From: Rhodococcus sp. G-MC3
GTDB lineage: Bacteria; Actinomycetota; Actinomycetes; Mycobacteriales; Mycobacteriaceae
Direction: 5' to 3'
Assembly (NCBI RefSeq): GCF_030063335.1
Contig: NZ_JASISW010000020.1
Coordinates: 1-64,000 of the forward strand
Length of the DNA stretch: 64,000 bases
Shown here: positions 16,600 through 26,087 of the stretch, one piece after another
Layout: each line of letters starts with the position of its first letter
How positions within the stretch are numbered: position 1 is the first letter of the stretch
Translations under genes and position numbers: made by a program
Notes under the pieces: generated by a model
Databases searched by the model: none
What the model was told of the DNA's origin: nothing
The model's input: only the letters and a program-made list of their open reading frames with translations

Positions 16600-17205
16600 A
16601 TGGCTGGCGGTACCAAGCGACTGCCCCGGGCCGTGCGGGAGCAGCAGATGCTCGACGCAGCGGTCGATGTCTTCTCCGACAACGGGTTTCATGAAACGTC
16701 GATGGATGCGATCGCCAAGAAGGCGGCCATCTCGAAGCCGATGCTCTATCTGTATTACGGCTCCAAGGACGAGCTGTTCGCGGCGTGTATCCATCGTGAA
16801 GGCGTGAAGTTCGTCGAGGCCCTGACTCCGGCTGCGGATCCCAATTTGACCCCGCGTGAGCAGCTACGAAGCGCGCTCCTCGGATTTCTGGGGTTCGTGG
16901 GGGAACACCGCAAGTCCTGGATGGTGCTGTACCGGCAGGCAATCGGACAGACGGCGTTTGCATCGCAGGTGCAGAGCAGTCGTGATCGGCTCATCGAGCT
17001 GACCGCCGGGTTGCTGGAAATGAGCACCAAGGATCCCGATGCTGGTCAGAACTTCGGGCTGATGGCCGTTGCCCTCGTCGGCGCGGGTGAAGCTGTTGCG
17101 GACAGAGTTGCAGGCGGGGAGATCGAGGTCGACGTGGCAGCGGATCTGCTCGAGAACCTTGCGTGGCGTGGTCTGGCGGGAAAGAAGACTGCGCAGACGT
17201 TGTAG
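16600..17205 (+). CDS. TetR family transcriptional regulator (Rv0238-like)
   Basis: TetR repressor of 201 residues. The N-terminal helix-turn-helix runs over about residues 12-58 (AVDVFSDNGFHETSMDAIAK, then SKPMLYLYYGSKDELF), followed by a C-terminal ligand-binding domain with no recognisable ligand signature. A GGAGGA Shine-Dalgarno precedes the ATG. Orthologue Rv0238 lies in the same place between lpqI and htdX/fabG4 in mycobacteria. The matching palindromes upstream of this gene, in the fabG4-fadA2 region and more weakly upstream of fadE5 make it the likely controller of these fatty-acid genes, probably sensing an acyl-CoA. The ligand is inferred, not seen. Confidence 0.92.
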   Translation: MAGGTKRLPRAVREQQMLDAAVDVFSDNGFHETSMDAIAKKAAISKPMLYLYYGSKDELFAACIHREGVKFVEALTPAADPNLTPREQLRSALLGFLGFVGEHRKSWMVLYRQAIGQTAFASQVQSSRDRLIELTAGLLEMSTKDPDAGQNFGLMAVALVGAGEAVADRVAGGEIEVDVAADLLENLAWRGLAGKKTAQTL

Positions 17206-17216
17206 CTTTGGAGACC

Positions 17217-17292
17217 GAATGAGGCATTCGCTCACAGTTGGGACCGAAGGCGTCATTCGGTCACTCGAAGTGACCACATGACGCCTTCGGTC
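17217..17292. repeat. CCGAATG palindromic repeat forming a nested hairpin
   Basis: One repeat unit (GAATGAGGCATTCG at 17217) is followed 29 bp later by a second that folds into a nested palindrome: 15-bp perfect outer arms (17242-17256 and 17278-17292) around GGTCACT-CGA-AGTGACC. It lies between the convergent TetR and htdX genes, so it could also act as a terminator, though it lacks a T tract. The same unit forms the tandem array at 43.45 kb. Confidence 0.8.
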
Positions 17293-17304
17293 CGCAAAAC
17301 CGAG

Positions 17305-18162
17305 CTACCGCAAGGTCCCGGTGAGGTGCGGGTACCCCTTCTTCGGGTTCTTGAGGGACAGGTCCCATCCATCACCGACGGCCTCGGCGTACACGTTGAC
17401 CGTTGCGGGAAGGATGATCGGCTTGCCGAACCGAACGGTGTAGGTGACCTTGTCCGGGATTCGACCTTCGACGATCTGCAGTACCGCTGCCGCGCTCCAC
17501 ATTCCGTGAGCGATGGTCTTCGGGAATCCGAAGGCCTTGGCGCCGAGCGAAGATACGTGGATCGGGTTCCGGTCGCCCGAGATCGACGCGTACCGGCTGA
17601 TCGTCTTCTGATCGACCCGGAGTGTGCGCGTCGGGGGCGGCGGAACCTGATCGGCGGGCGGTGTCTCCCGCGGACCACCGGACAGCGATGTCTTCTGCAG
17701 GCTGAGGAAGGTGGAGGTCTGCTTCCACACCAGTTCACGCCCGACGCTCACTTCGCTGATCACGTCGACCAACAGTCCCTTGCGGTGTTCCCGGAGGTTC
17801 TCCGCGTGGACTCGTATGTCCAAGGGCTCGGAGGACGAGATACTCCGCTGCTGTTCGATGACGTTCTCGGCGTGCACGGATCCGATTGCCGCGAACGGAA
17901 AGTCCTTCGAGACCATCAGTTTCATCACCGTCGGGAACACGAGCGTGAACGGGTACGTCACCGGCAATGTGTCGCCGAAACGCAATCCCGTTGCACGGCA
18001 ATATCCCGCGAGATTGTCCGGGTCGACGCGCACGCCGCGCAGTTCGTAGACCGTAGTCGGCACGGACGAAGACTTCGAGGTGAGGAACGGCACCGCGCCG
18101 AGCGCAGCCGCTGCATAGATCTCCGACGTCTTGGGCTGCTCCGTGAGCTGTACAACGGTCAT
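17305..18162 (-). CDS. htdX: MaoC-type (3R)-hydroxyacyl dehydratase HtdX
   Basis: Double hot-dog protein of 285 residues resembling HtdX (Rv0241c). The C-terminal MaoC domain shows [19 protein letters not shown] and [12 protein letters not shown], with the catalytic Asp and His of R-specific hydratases; the N-terminal half is a degenerate hot-dog. It would dehydrate (3R)-hydroxyacyl-CoA/ACP to the trans-2-enoyl ester in fatty-acid elongation. The start MTVVQLTEQ at 18162 overlaps the fabG4 stop by 4 nt (ATGA), so the pair is translationally coupled, reductase first and dehydratase second. Longer starts would read into fabG4. It ends before the palindromic repeat shared with the TetR gene. Confidence 0.92.
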   Translation of the reverse strand: MTVVQLTEQPKTSEIYAAAALGAVPFLTSKSSSVPTTVYELRGVRVDPDNLAGYCRATGLRFGDTLPVTYPFTLVFPTVMKLMVSKDFPFAAIGSVHAENVIEQQRSISSSEPLDIRVHAENLREHRKGLLVDVISEVSVGRELVWKQTSTFLSLQKTSLSGGPRETPPADQVPPPPTRTLRVDQKTISRYASISGDRNPIHVSSLGAKAFGFPKTIAHGMWSAAAVLQIVEGRIPDKVTYTVRFGKPIILPATVNVYAEAVGDGWDLSLKNPKKGYPHLTGTLR

Positions 18163-19505
18163 GCGCCGAGGAGGCTCTGTCCGCACACGCGGACGATCTG
18201 ACCGGTGACAGCGTTGGATGCGGGGCTCGCGAAGTAGGAGACCAGCTCGGCGACGTCGACGGTCTGGCCACCCTGCAGGAGTGAGCTCATGCGTCGGCCT
18301 GCCTCGCGGGTGGCGAACGGAATCGCGGCTGTCATGGCGGTTTCGATGAATCCCGGTGCGACTGCGTTGATCGTGATATTGCTCTTCGCGAGAACCGGTG
18401 CCGATGCCTGCACCAGGCCGATGACGCCTGCTTTGGAGGTGCCGTAGTTGGTCTGGCCGCGGTTGCCTGCGATGCCTGCGATGGAAGACACGTCGACGAC
18501 GCGGCCGCCTTCTTTCAGAGCACCTGTCTTCACCAGATGGTCGGTGATGCGCTGCGGGGCCGCGAGGTTGACGCCGATCACCGAGTTCCAGCGGCTTTCG
18601 TCCATGTTGGCGAGGGTCTTGTCGCGGGTTATGCCGGCGTTGTGGACGATGATGTCCGCGCCGCCGTGACGCTCGAGCAGGTGCTTGGACAGAACCTCGC
18701 CCGCGTCCTCGGCGGTGACGTCGAGGGCGAGTGAGGTGCCGCCGACCTTGTTCGCGGTCTGTGAGAGTGCTTCTCCGGCAGCGGGAATGTCCGCGGCGAT
18801 GACGACCGCGCCGTCACGGGCGAGAACTTCGGCGATGGTGGCTCCGATGCCGCGGGCAGCACCGGTGACGACGGCTACCTTGCCGGCGAGAGGCTTGTCC
18901 CAGGATGCGGGTGCCTCGGAGTCGGCGTCGCCGACGGCGATGACCTGGCCGTCGACGAAAGCGGACTTGGCCGAGAGCAGGAATCTCAGGGTGGACTCGA
19001 GGCCGGAGAGGCCGGTGGAGGCGTTGGGTGAGACATAGACGAGCTGCGCCGTCGCGCCTCGCTTGACCTCTTTGCCGACGCTGCGGGTGAATCCTTCGAG
19101 GGCGCGCTGAGCGATGTGCTCGTCGACGCTGGAGGTCTCGTTCGGCGTGGTTCCGATGACGACGACGCGCGCCGACGGTGCAAGATTTCGGATGACCGGT
19201 TGGAAGAACTGGAACAGCTGCTCGAGCTCGGCGACGGTGCCGATGCCGGTGGCGTCGAACACCAGGGCGCCGTACTTGTCGTCGTGCGCCTGCGCCTGGG
19301 GGTAATCGGCCAGGAGTGCGCGCAGCGGTTCGACGAGGCGACCGTTTCCGCCGATGAGGACGGGGCCGGCCAGCGGTGGTTCGCCTGCCTTGTAGCGGCG
19401 CAGCTTCTCGGGCTGCGGCAGACCGGCCTGCTTGGCGATGAAAGCTCCCGGCGCTGATGCCAGGAACGTCGAATAGAGGTCTGGGGCTCCCTTGGTGGCT
19501 GCCAC
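18159..19505 (-). CDS. fabG4: 3-oxoacyl-ACP/CoA reductase FabG4 (high-molecular-weight)
   Basis: Reductase of 448 residues, the length of the two-domain FabG4 (Rv0242c) rather than the roughly 250-residue FabG. The N-terminal flavodoxin-like domain (about 1-200) lacks a cofactor site. The C-terminal SDR domain has VTGAARGIG for the nicotinamide cofactor and the Ser-Tyr-Lys catalytic set in VSSIAGIAG and YGTSK. FabG4 is NADH dependent and reduces 3-oxoacyl-CoA. I chose GTG 19505 ([11 protein letters not shown]) because it matches the family start and has GAAAGG 7 nt upstream; ATG 19520 is the alternative. It is divergent from fadA2 across a region holding the TetR palindrome. Confidence 0.94.
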   Translation of the reverse strand: MAATKGAPDLYSTFLASAPGAFIAKQAGLPQPEKLRRYKAGEPPLAGPVLIGGNGRLVEPLRALLADYPQAQAHDDKYGALVFDATGIGTVAELEQLFQFFQPVIRNLAPSARVVVIGTTPNETSSVDEHIAQRALEGFTRSVGKEVKRGATAQLVYVSPNASTGLSGLESTLRFLLSAKSAFVDGQVIAVGDADSEAPASWDKPLAGKVAVVTGAARGIGATIAEVLARDGAVVIAADIPAAGEALSQTANKVGGTSLALDVTAEDAGEVLSKHLLERHGGADIIVHNAGITRDKTLANMDESRWNSVIGVNLAAPQRITDHLVKTGALKEGGRVVDVSSIAGIAGNRGQTNYGTSKAGVIGLVQASAPVLAKSNITINAVAPGFIETAMTAAIPFATREAGRRMSSLLQGGQTVDVAELVSYFASPASNAVTGQIVRVCGQSLLGA

Positions 19506-19614
19506 TGTTCTGCCTTTCATGAGGCGCCTACAGCACCCCGTGCGCGTTCGGTTACGGCGGAGCGTAACTGGGCACGCACGGGCGCAAAGCGCGCGACCGG
19601 GTGTCGACAACCAA

Positions 19615-19630
19615 CTTACTCGCCAGTAAG
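19615..19630. promoter_or_regulatory. TetR operator palindrome between fabG4 and fadA2
   Basis: CTTACT-CGCC-AGTAAG, a perfect 6-4-6 inverted repeat in the 185-bp divergent region, positioned to control both directions. It has the same arms as the site upstream of the TetR gene. Confidence 0.8.
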
Positions 19631-19690
19631 ATGAAACTCCACCAGGGCCATTCTCCACAATGTTGGAGACCACGATGTTGGGAGACGTCA

Positions 19691-20989
19691 GTGACAAGCA
19701 GGCAGCTACGACCGGTCGCAATCGTCGGTGGCAACCGCATCCCGTTCGCGCGCTCGGACAAGAAGTACGCACTGGCGTCCAACCAGGACATGCTCACCGC
19801 CACCATCGATGGGCTGGTCAGCCGGTACGGCCTGCAAGGTGAGCACCTCGGTCTGGTCGTTGCCGGTGCCGTGCTCAAGCACAGCCGCGACTTCAACCTC
19901 ACCCGCGAGACCGTTCTCGGCAGCGCGCTGAGCCCGTACACCCCGGCCTACGACATCCAGCAGGCCTGCGGCACCGGCCTTCAGTCGATCATTGCTGTCG
20001 GCGACGCCATCGCATCGGGCCGCATCGATGCTGGTATCGGCGGCGGCGTCGACACCACGTCCGACGCTCCGATCGGTGTCAACGACGAACTGCGCGAGTT
20101 CCTGCTCTCGCTCAACCGCGCGAAGTCGACGACGGACCGCCTCAAGCTGCTCGGCAATGTTCGTCCGTCGATGCTCGGTATCGAGATTCCCCGTAACGGC
20201 GAGCCCCGCACCGGTCTGTCGATGGGTGACCATGCCGCCATCACGGCCAAGGAGTTCGGCGTCCGCCGCGAGGACCAGGACGAATTGGCCGCCGCGAGCC
20301 ACAAGAACATGGCTGCCGCTTACGACCGCGGTTTCTTCGACGACCTGGTGACGCCGTTCCTCGGCCTCACGCGCGACGACAATCTGCGGCCGGGATCGAC
20401 GGTCGAGAAGCTGTCGACGCTCAAGCCTGTGTTCGGCACCAAGCTGGGCGACGCCACCATGACGGCCGGCAACTCGACGCCTCTGACCGACGGTGCATCG
20501 GCTGCGCTGTTGTCCACCGACGAGTGGGCCTCCGAGCGCAACCTGCCGGTTCTCGCGCACCTCGTCGACTCGGAGACCGCCGCCGTCGACTACATCCACG
20601 GCAACTCCTCGTTCAAGGACGGACTGTTGATGGCTCCGACCTATGCCATTCCGCGTCTGCTCGCTCGCAATGGGCTTACGCTGCAAGACTTCGATTACTA
20701 CGAGATCCACGAGGCGTTCGCATCCGTCGTGCTCGCGACGCTGCAGGCATTCGAGAGCGACGAGTACTGCAAGGAGAGGCTCGGCCTCGACGGCGCGCTG
20801 GGATCGATCGATCGCAGCAAGCTCAACGTCAACGGATCCTCGCTCGCCGCAGGACATCCGTTCGCTGCGACCGGCGGACGCATCGTCGCCTCGCTCGCCA
20901 AGATGCTCGCCGAGAAGGGATCGGGCCGCGGCCTGATCTCCATCTGTGCGGCCGGTGGCCAGGGCGTCACTGCAATCATCGAGCGCTGA
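19691..20989 (+). CDS. fadA2: Acetyl-CoA acetyltransferase FadA2 (thiolase)
   Basis: Thiolase of 432 residues corresponding to FadA2 (Rv0243). The nucleophilic cysteine is in QQACGTGLQ, the active-site His in [12 protein letters not shown] and the second cysteine in SICAAGGQG. It interconverts 3-ketoacyl-CoA plus CoA with acyl-CoA and acetyl-CoA. The frame is open upstream, but GTG 19691 ([14 protein letters not shown]) fits the family N-terminus and has GGGAGA about 5 nt before it. It stands divergent to fabG4-htdX, so a thiolase, a ketoreductase and a dehydratase share one control region. With FadE5 these make a complete set for acyl-chain turnover or elongation in the reverse direction. 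Confidence 0.94.
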   Translation: MTSRQLRPVAIVGGNRIPFARSDKKYALASNQDMLTATIDGLVSRYGLQGEHLGLVVAGAVLKHSRDFNLTRETVLGSALSPYTPAYDIQQACGTGLQSIIAVGDAIASGRIDAGIGGGVDTTSDAPIGVNDELREFLLSLNRAKSTTDRLKLLGNVRPSMLGIEIPRNGEPRTGLSMGDHAAITAKEFGVRREDQDELAAASHKNMAAAYDRGFFDDLVTPFLGLTRDDNLRPGSTVEKLSTLKPVFGTKLGDATMTAGNSTPLTDGASAALLSTDEWASERNLPVLAHLVDSETAAVDYIHGNSSFKDGLLMAPTYAIPRLLARNGLTLQDFDYYEIHEAFASVVLATLQAFESDEYCKERLGLDGALGSIDRSKLNVNGSSLAAGHPFAATGGRIVASLAKMLAEKGSGRGLISICAAGGQGVTAIIER

Positions 20990-21040
20990 ACCACCCGAAC
21001 CACGAGCGCTTCGTGAGAAGCGGCTCGAAACTGGGGGCAT

Positions 21041-21088
21041 ACGGTCGGCGGATCCGTCAAACGAGGGGTTTACGGATCTGCCGACCGT
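21041..21088. terminator. Bidirectional hairpin terminator
   Basis: 17-bp arms (21041-21057 and 21072-21088, one mismatch) with a 14-nt loop lie between convergent fadA2 and the ABC substrate-binding gene. The outer stem is ACGGTCGGC/GCCGACCGT. No long T tract is present. Confidence 0.7.
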
Positions 21089-21126
21089 GCAGCTTTGTAG
21101 TGTTCGATTCGAGTGGTGGGGTCCCT

Positions 21127-22446
21127 CTATTCCGGAATTCCGCTCGCAGGCGGCGTCGATTCCTCTCCCGTGTATTCCTCTACGGCCGAGTCGCCGATAT
21201 CGGTCTGCAGCACCGGCGTCAGGTACTCAGGCTTACCGTTCTCGATCTGGAAGACGCTGGCTCCGGAGATTCCGAGGTGGCTGGTGTCGGAGTAGCGGAA
21301 CGGCGCCAATTGTGGTCCGGCGAAGTCCATTCCGCCGTCCGCGATAGCAGTGACGATGCCTTCACGCGTGGGATTCTCGCCTGCGGCCTGTAGGGCTTGA
21401 ACGAACGCGTAGGCCTGACTCATTCCATAGATTCTGTAGTTGGTGAGTGGTTCGCCGGTCCCGTTCTGGGCCCATACTTTCTGCCACAGCTGCGTCCATG
21501 CGTTGTCCGGCGAGTCGGCGCCGGGAATGTACTCGAGCGAGATCATTCCTTCCAGCGACTGCGCCCCGTCGGTGACAGCGCCCTGGGAGAACCGTCCGAG
21601 TAGCGATCCGACGAGGTCGACGTCGGATCCGATGGAGCTGTAGAACCATTCGGGCTTGTAGTTGAGACGCATCGACGTCAGCTGGCTCAGTGCGGTGTAC
21701 GAGGGCACGTTGAACCCGAGCACCAGGTCCGCTCCTGCGCCCTGAAGTGCAGCGATCTGCGGTGCGACGTCGGTGTTACCGGAGGTGTAGCGCACCACTT
21801 CGACGATCTGGTCGTCGAGATATTGGCGTACGGCTTCTTCGCTGTCCCGGCCGAGGTCGTCGTCCTGAAGGAACAGGCCAACCTTGGCGTCGGGACGATT
21901 CTTCGTCACCCAGTCGCCGATGATTTTTCCTTCGACCTGATAGTCGGGCTGCCATCCGAAGGTGTTGGGGTACTTGTCCGGATCGTTGCCCCACATAGTG
22001 GCCCCGGACGAGACGAAGAGGTCGGGTACACCTTCTTCGTTGAGGAAATCGATGACGGCGCTGTGGGTTGCGGTGCCGAGCCCGCCGACGACGGCGAACA
22101 CCTCGTCCTGGAGAACGAGTTCGTTGACGACCTGGGTCGTGGTCGTCGGGTCGTAGGAATCATCGCGTACGAGGTAGTCGATCTTTCGGCCGTTGATCCC
22201 GCCTGCGGCGTTGACGTAGTCGAAGTACGCCTGTGCGCCGGTGGGGATCTCGCTGTATCCGGGGGCTGCGACGCCCGTCAGCGGGAAGTGCGCGCCGATC
22301 TTCACCGAGGAGTCGGTGATGCCGACGGTCGATCCTTCCGTCGACTCGGTCGCCTCGTCACGGCCGCCTGCCCCGCAGGAGGCCACCAGTGCGACCGCGG
22401 CTGCCAGGGCAGTGATTCTGAGCGCCGGTGATCCGAACCTTGTCAT
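21127..22446 (-). CDS. Liv-type ABC transporter substrate-binding lipoprotein
   Basis: Periplasmic-binding-protein-like lipoprotein of 439 residues of the branched-chain amino acid/amide type (Peripla_BP_6). The signal peptide ends with the lipobox LVASC at about residues 21-25. The mature part starts with VGITDSSVKIGAHFPLTG, a typical Liv-receptor opening, and continues with AYFDYVNAAGGINGRKIDYL. It would capture a small ligand outside the membrane and deliver it to the two permeases encoded just upstream. The ATG at 22446 overlaps the permease stop by 4 nt. Family members bind amino acids, urea, amides or aromatic acids; the ligand here cannot be named. It is last in a five-gene operon. Confidence 0.93.
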   Translation of the reverse strand: MTRFGSPALRITALAAAVALVASCGAGGRDEATESTEGSTVGITDSSVKIGAHFPLTGVAAPGYSEIPTGAQAYFDYVNAAGGINGRKIDYLVRDDSYDPTTTTQVVNELVLQDEVFAVVGGLGTATHSAVIDFLNEEGVPDLFVSSGATMWGNDPDKYPNTFGWQPDYQVEGKIIGDWVTKNRPDAKVGLFLQDDDLGRDSEEAVRQYLDDQIVEVVRYTSGNTDVAPQIAALQGAGADLVLGFNVPSYTALSQLTSMRLNYKPEWFYSSIGSDVDLVGSLLGRFSQGAVTDGAQSLEGMISLEYIPGADSPDNAWTQLWQKVWAQNGTGEPLTNYRIYGMSQAYAFVQALQAAGENPTREGIVTAIADGGMDFAGPQLAPFRYSDTSHLGISGASVFQIENGKPEYLTPVLQTDIGDSAVEEYTGEESTPPASGIPE

Positions 22447-23528
22447 TTTTCCCCTTTTCTTGTGATGCGCCATGTGGAAAAAGTGCCGACCAATCCCGAC
22501 GGAGCGAACAGGATGACCAGAACCGTGAAAATTCCGGTGACGAGTGGTGCAAGCTCGGCCGACTGCAGGCTTGTCAGTCCTGCGTCGAGGCCGAGGTTGG
22601 TGACGATCGGCGGAATGTATGTCAGCAGCGCTGCGCCGATGAGAGCTCCTGTCAGCGAGCCCAATCCGCCGATCACTACCGCCGAGAGCAGCGTCAGTGA
22701 CAGCGTCAGTGTGAAACCGCTCGGCGCTGCGATTCTGGCGGCCATGGCCAGGACGGCCCCGGCCGCGCCGGCACATGCAGCGCTGACCACGAAGGCGAGG
22801 ATCCGGGCGCGTGCCAGATCGATACCGGCCAACTCCGCGGCGATCTCGTCATCGCGCACGGCGCGCCATTGCCTGCCTGTTCGGCTCGATGACACACCGG
22901 CCAGTAGAAAGAAGACCAGTATCAGCAGTATCCAACTCGTGTACGACACGAATTTCGTTGTGCTGAAGTCATTTCCGGTGATGAAATACATGATGTCGTC
23001 GAGAATGGGCGGCACAGTCGGTGCGGGTACGACGAGTCCCTGCTCGCCGCCGAGGTAGTCGGAGAAGTACAGCGCGAGACCCGGCACGGCGACGGCCAAC
23101 GCGAGTGTGGCGCCGGCGAGGTAGGGTCCGCGCAATCGAGCTGCCGCGACTCCGACGATGATGCCGACGATGCTGGTGGTGATCACCGCGGCCAGGATGG
23201 TCAGCGGCACAATCCATCCGGCATTCTGTGAGCGCAATATCAGCGCTGCTGTATAGGCGCCGACTGCCATGAAGGCTCCGTGACCGAGAGAGAGCTGCCC
23301 GTTGATGCCGGTGAGGATTGTCAATCCGCCCGCGGCGATGGCGAGGTAAGCCACCGAGGTCAACTGGCTCTGACGGAACGTGCCAACACTTTCGAGAACC
23401 AGAATCACGACAACGAGTCCGATGAGGGCGCCGAGGAGATGGCGCCGTACGGGTGTTCGTGTCAGCCTCGATATCGACGACGGCTTGGGCGTGGGAGCGG
23501 CGGGTCGATCGGTGACGGATGCGCTCAT
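22443..23528 (-). CDS. Liv-type ABC permease (LivM)
   Basis: Inner-membrane permease of 361 residues with about nine hydrophobic helices. It carries the LivM-type segments INGQLSLGHGAFMAVGAYTA and GRQWRAVRDDEIAAELAGID, the latter being the cytoplasmic loop that contacts the ATPases. The start MSASVTDRP at 23528 follows the LivH stop by one base (TGACATG), and the stop overlaps the binding-protein start, so translation is coupled across the operon. It forms the translocation pore with the LivH-type subunit. Confidence 0.93.
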   Translation of the reverse strand: MSASVTDRPAAPTPKPSSISRLTRTPVRRHLLGALIGLVVVILVLESVGTFRQSQLTSVAYLAIAAGGLTILTGINGQLSLGHGAFMAVGAYTAALILRSQNAGWIVPLTILAAVITTSIVGIIVGVAAARLRGPYLAGATLALAVAVPGLALYFSDYLGGEQGLVVPAPTVPPILDDIMYFITGNDFSTTKFVSYTSWILLILVFFLLAGVSSSRTGRQWRAVRDDEIAAELAGIDLARARILAFVVSAACAGAAGAVLAMAARIAAPSGFTLTLSLTLLSAVVIGGLGSLTGALIGAALLTYIPPIVTNLGLDAGLTSLQSAELAPLVTGIFTVLVILFAPSGLVGTFSTWRITRKGEK

Positions 23529-23529
23529 G

Positions 23530-24408
23530 TCAGACCTTCCTCGCCACGGCGGCGGCGAACAATCCACTGGGTTTGGACAGCAACACCACGATGAGAATGA
23601 GGAGTGCAGCGAACGAGACGAGGTCCTGGCCGAGGTATCCGCTGACGAAGCTGAGACCGATACCCATCATCAGACCCCCCACGACTGCTCCACCCGGTGA
23701 ATCGAGACCACCGAGAACTGCTGCGACGAAACCGAACACGACGATCGAGTCCATGTAACCTGGATGCACCAGCGAGCCGCCGGCAATCAAAATGCCGGCG
23801 AGAGATCCGACTGCGGCGGCCAACGCCCATCCGAGAGTCAGCATGCGCCCGACCCGTACCCCGAGCAGTTTGGCAACCTCCGGCTCGAACGCGCTTGCGC
23901 GCATCTTCAATCCGAGATCGGTGAACCGGAACAGCAGTACCAACAGGCCGAGCACGACGAGAACGGCCACCACTTTGAACACGTCGTAGCCGGTGAGTGC
24001 GATGTTCAAGTCGCCGATCGTCTGCCCGGTCAGACCGAAAGGGGCAGGGAAGGATCGGAATTGACTTCCGAAGATGATCGCCGCCAGCGCATGGATGACG
24101 ATGAACAGCCCGAGCGTGAGGATCACCGGATTGATGTGCGAGGAACTGTCGACGAATCGAACGACGAGCCGTTCGATGACAGCGCCCAGGACAAGGCCGC
24201 TGACCAAAGCTGCAGCAAAGCCGATCCAGTAGGAGTAGCCGGCGTCGATGACCACGAGTGCGATGTACGTGGTGATCATCGCCATCGGTGCCTGGGCGAA
24301 GTTGACGATGCGGGTGGAGCGCCAGATGAGAACGAGGGCGAGCGCGAAGGCTGCATAGATCATGCCGGTCGTCACGCCGTTGAGAAGGATGGTGAGCAAT
24401 TGCTGCAC
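23530..24408 (-). CDS. Liv-type ABC permease (LivH)
   Basis: Permease of 292 residues with about eight helices; the N-terminus QQLLTILLNGVTTGMIYAAF and the STRIVNFAQAP segment are typical of LivH. GTG start at 24408 with AAGGAAG about 10 nt upstream. It pairs with the LivM-type subunit. A 26-nt gap separates it from the upstream ATPase gene. Confidence 0.93.
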   Translation of the reverse strand: MQQLLTILLNGVTTGMIYAAFALALVLIWRSTRIVNFAQAPMAMITTYIALVVIDAGYSYWIGFAAALVSGLVLGAVIERLVVRFVDSSSHINPVILTLGLFIVIHALAAIIFGSQFRSFPAPFGLTGQTIGDLNIALTGYDVFKVVAVLVVLGLLVLLFRFTDLGLKMRASAFEPEVAKLLGVRVGRMLTLGWALAAAVGSLAGILIAGGSLVHPGYMDSIVVFGFVAAVLGGLDSPGGAVVGGLMMGIGLSFVSGYLGQDLVSFAALLILIVVLLSKPSGLFAAAVARKV

Positions 24409-24434
24409 GTGAATCGGCTTCCTTTCTGCTCTTG

Positions 24435-25157
24435 TCAGAATCCGAGGTAGGCGTGTCGGAGGGCGTCGTCGTCGGCGAGGGTCTCGGCGGGGCCTTCCAC
24501 GGCGACCTTTCCGAGGTCGAGAACGACTGCGTGTTCGGCGATGGACAGGGCGCTTCGGGCATTCTGTTCGACGAGTACGACAGTCATGGACTCGGTTTCG
24601 ACCAAACCGCGCAGGGTGTCGAATATCTGCGCGACCACTTTCGGTGCCAGGCCGAGCGAAGGTTCGTCCAACAGGAGTACCGACGGCGTCGCCATGAGTG
24701 CGCGTCCGATGACGAGCATTTGACGTTCTCCTCCGGAGAGGGTGTGCGCCGAGGATGCGCGTCGTCCGTTCAGTGGCGGGAACATGTCGTAGATCCGGTC
24801 GAGCGTGACGGCGTCGTGACCCCGGTGGCGGCCGAGTGAGCCCAGCCGCAGGTTCTCCTCGACGGTCAGTTCGGCGATGACACCGCGTCCCTCGGGCACG
24901 TGTGAAAGCCCGTGGCGCGACATTCGATCAGGTGGTACTCCGACCAGTTCTCGGCCGCCGAGCATGATGCTTCCGGAGGAAGGGCGCAGTAGACCGGAGA
25001 TTGCGCGGAGCAGCGTCGTCTTGCCTGCTCCGTTGGCTCCCAGTACGGCGGTGACTGCGCCTGCTCCGATGTGCATCGACACTGCGTCGAGTGCTGTGAC
25101 CGGCCCGTAGCGAACAGTGAGGTCTCGAATCTCCAGCTGCGCCGTATCAATTGTCAT
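24435..25157 (-). CDS. Liv-type ABC ATP-binding protein (LivF)
   Basis: ABC ATPase of 240 residues with Walker A GANGAGKTT, signature LSGGERQ, Walker B VLLLDEPSLGLAP and a LivF-like end (VVLDLGKVAVEG, HAYLGF). It energises uptake together with LivG. The ATG at 25157 lies 11 nt inside the LivG gene end, so the two are co-translated. Confidence 0.94.
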   Translation of the reverse strand: MTIDTAQLEIRDLTVRYGPVTALDAVSMHIGAGAVTAVLGANGAGKTTLLRAISGLLRPSSGSIMLGGRELVGVPPDRMSRHGLSHVPEGRGVIAELTVEENLRLGSLGRHRGHDAVTLDRIYDMFPPLNGRRASSAHTLSGGERQMLVIGRALMATPSVLLLDEPSLGLAPKVVAQIFDTLRGLVETESMTVVLVEQNARSALSIAEHAVVLDLGKVAVEGPAETLADDDALRHAYLGF

Positions 25158-25938
25158 GTGTTACTTCGTTTCCCAGGTAAGCGGCCAGAACTGCGGGGTT
25201 CTCGCGAATTTCGGCGGGTGCGCCTTGCGCGATGACCTTGCCGAAGTCCAGCACCACGATTCGGTCGCACACACTCATGACGAGGTCCATGTGGTGTTCG
25301 ACGAGCATCACCGAAGCAGGTTTCAGTGAACGAATGAGGTCCGCGAGTTCGTCCATCTCGTCCGAGGACAGACCGGATGCAGGTTCGTCGAGCAGGATCA
25401 GGGACGGCTCGCTCACGAGGGCGCGAGCGAGCGCGACTCGCTTGCGCACCGCGTAGGGCAGGGAAGGTGGATACCGGTGGGCACAGTCGTCGATGCGCAA
25501 TTCTTGCAATGTCGACATCGCCCGCGCTCGGACCGCTGCGTCATCCGCGGAACTACTCGGCAGTCCCAGCAGACCGGCGAAAAAGCCCGAGCGTGCGGTT
25601 CGGTCTGCGCCGACCATCACGTTGTCCAGGACGGTCATCCGGTCGAACAGTCCCAGGCCCTGCAGGGTCCGGCTCATGCCGAGGCGCGGCAGATGGTCGG
25701 GTTTCAACCGATCCAGCGACGTGCCGTTCCTGGTGATGGTGCCTTCCTGCGGATGAACCAGCCCGCACGCGACGTTGAACAAAGTTGTCTTTCCTGCCCC
25801 GTTCGGCCCGATAACGCCGAGGACTTCCCCGGCGCGCACGTCGAGACCGACATCCGAGAGCGCGATTATCCCGCCGAAGGAGACGTCGATCGCGGTCATG
25901 CCGAAAACCGTTGACGAGGCTTCTGTCGTTGTTGCCAA
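25147..25938 (-). CDS. Liv-type ABC ATP-binding protein (LivG)
   Basis: ABC ATPase of about 263 residues, first gene of the importer operon. It has Walker A GPNGAGKTT, a Walker B ILLDEPASGL and the LivG-type VEHHMDLVMSVCDRIVVLDF. The signature motif reads LPYAVRKRVALARAL in place of the usual LSYGQQR form, a visible deviation in the position that contacts ATP across the dimer. The frame is open further upstream; I prefer TTG 25938 because GAGGTGG stands about 6 nt before it and the protein then begins near the first conserved strand (FGMTAIDVSFGGI). ATG at FGMTAI is another option. It is divergent from the PucR-type regulator. Confidence 0.9.
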   Translation of the reverse strand: MATTTEASSTVFGMTAIDVSFGGIIALSDVGLDVRAGEVLGVIGPNGAGKTTLFNVACGLVHPQEGTITRNGTSLDRLKPDHLPRLGMSRTLQGLGLFDRMTVLDNVMVGADRTARSGFFAGLLGLPSSSADDAAVRARAMSTLQELRIDDCAHRYPPSLPYAVRKRVALARALVSEPSLILLDEPASGLSSDEMDELADLIRSLKPASVMLVEHHMDLVMSVCDRIVVLDFGKVIAQGAPAEIRENPAVLAAYLGNEVTHDN

Positions 25939-26087
25939 AGTGACCCACCTCACGTTCTGTGTGCGTTCACTATGGTTGCTCCGCACAACACGCGATATGG
26001 ACGCAGTGCACAAGATATTTGGGTCGCGGGATACCAGGACCAGTCAAATCACCCACAAAAGTGGGCGAAGTGCGCAAAGCTGGGCGA

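Noticed and set aside
17278-18201. 307-codon plus-strand open frame
   Set aside because: Antisense to htdX; no domain, highly basic, while htdX has its catalytic motifs.
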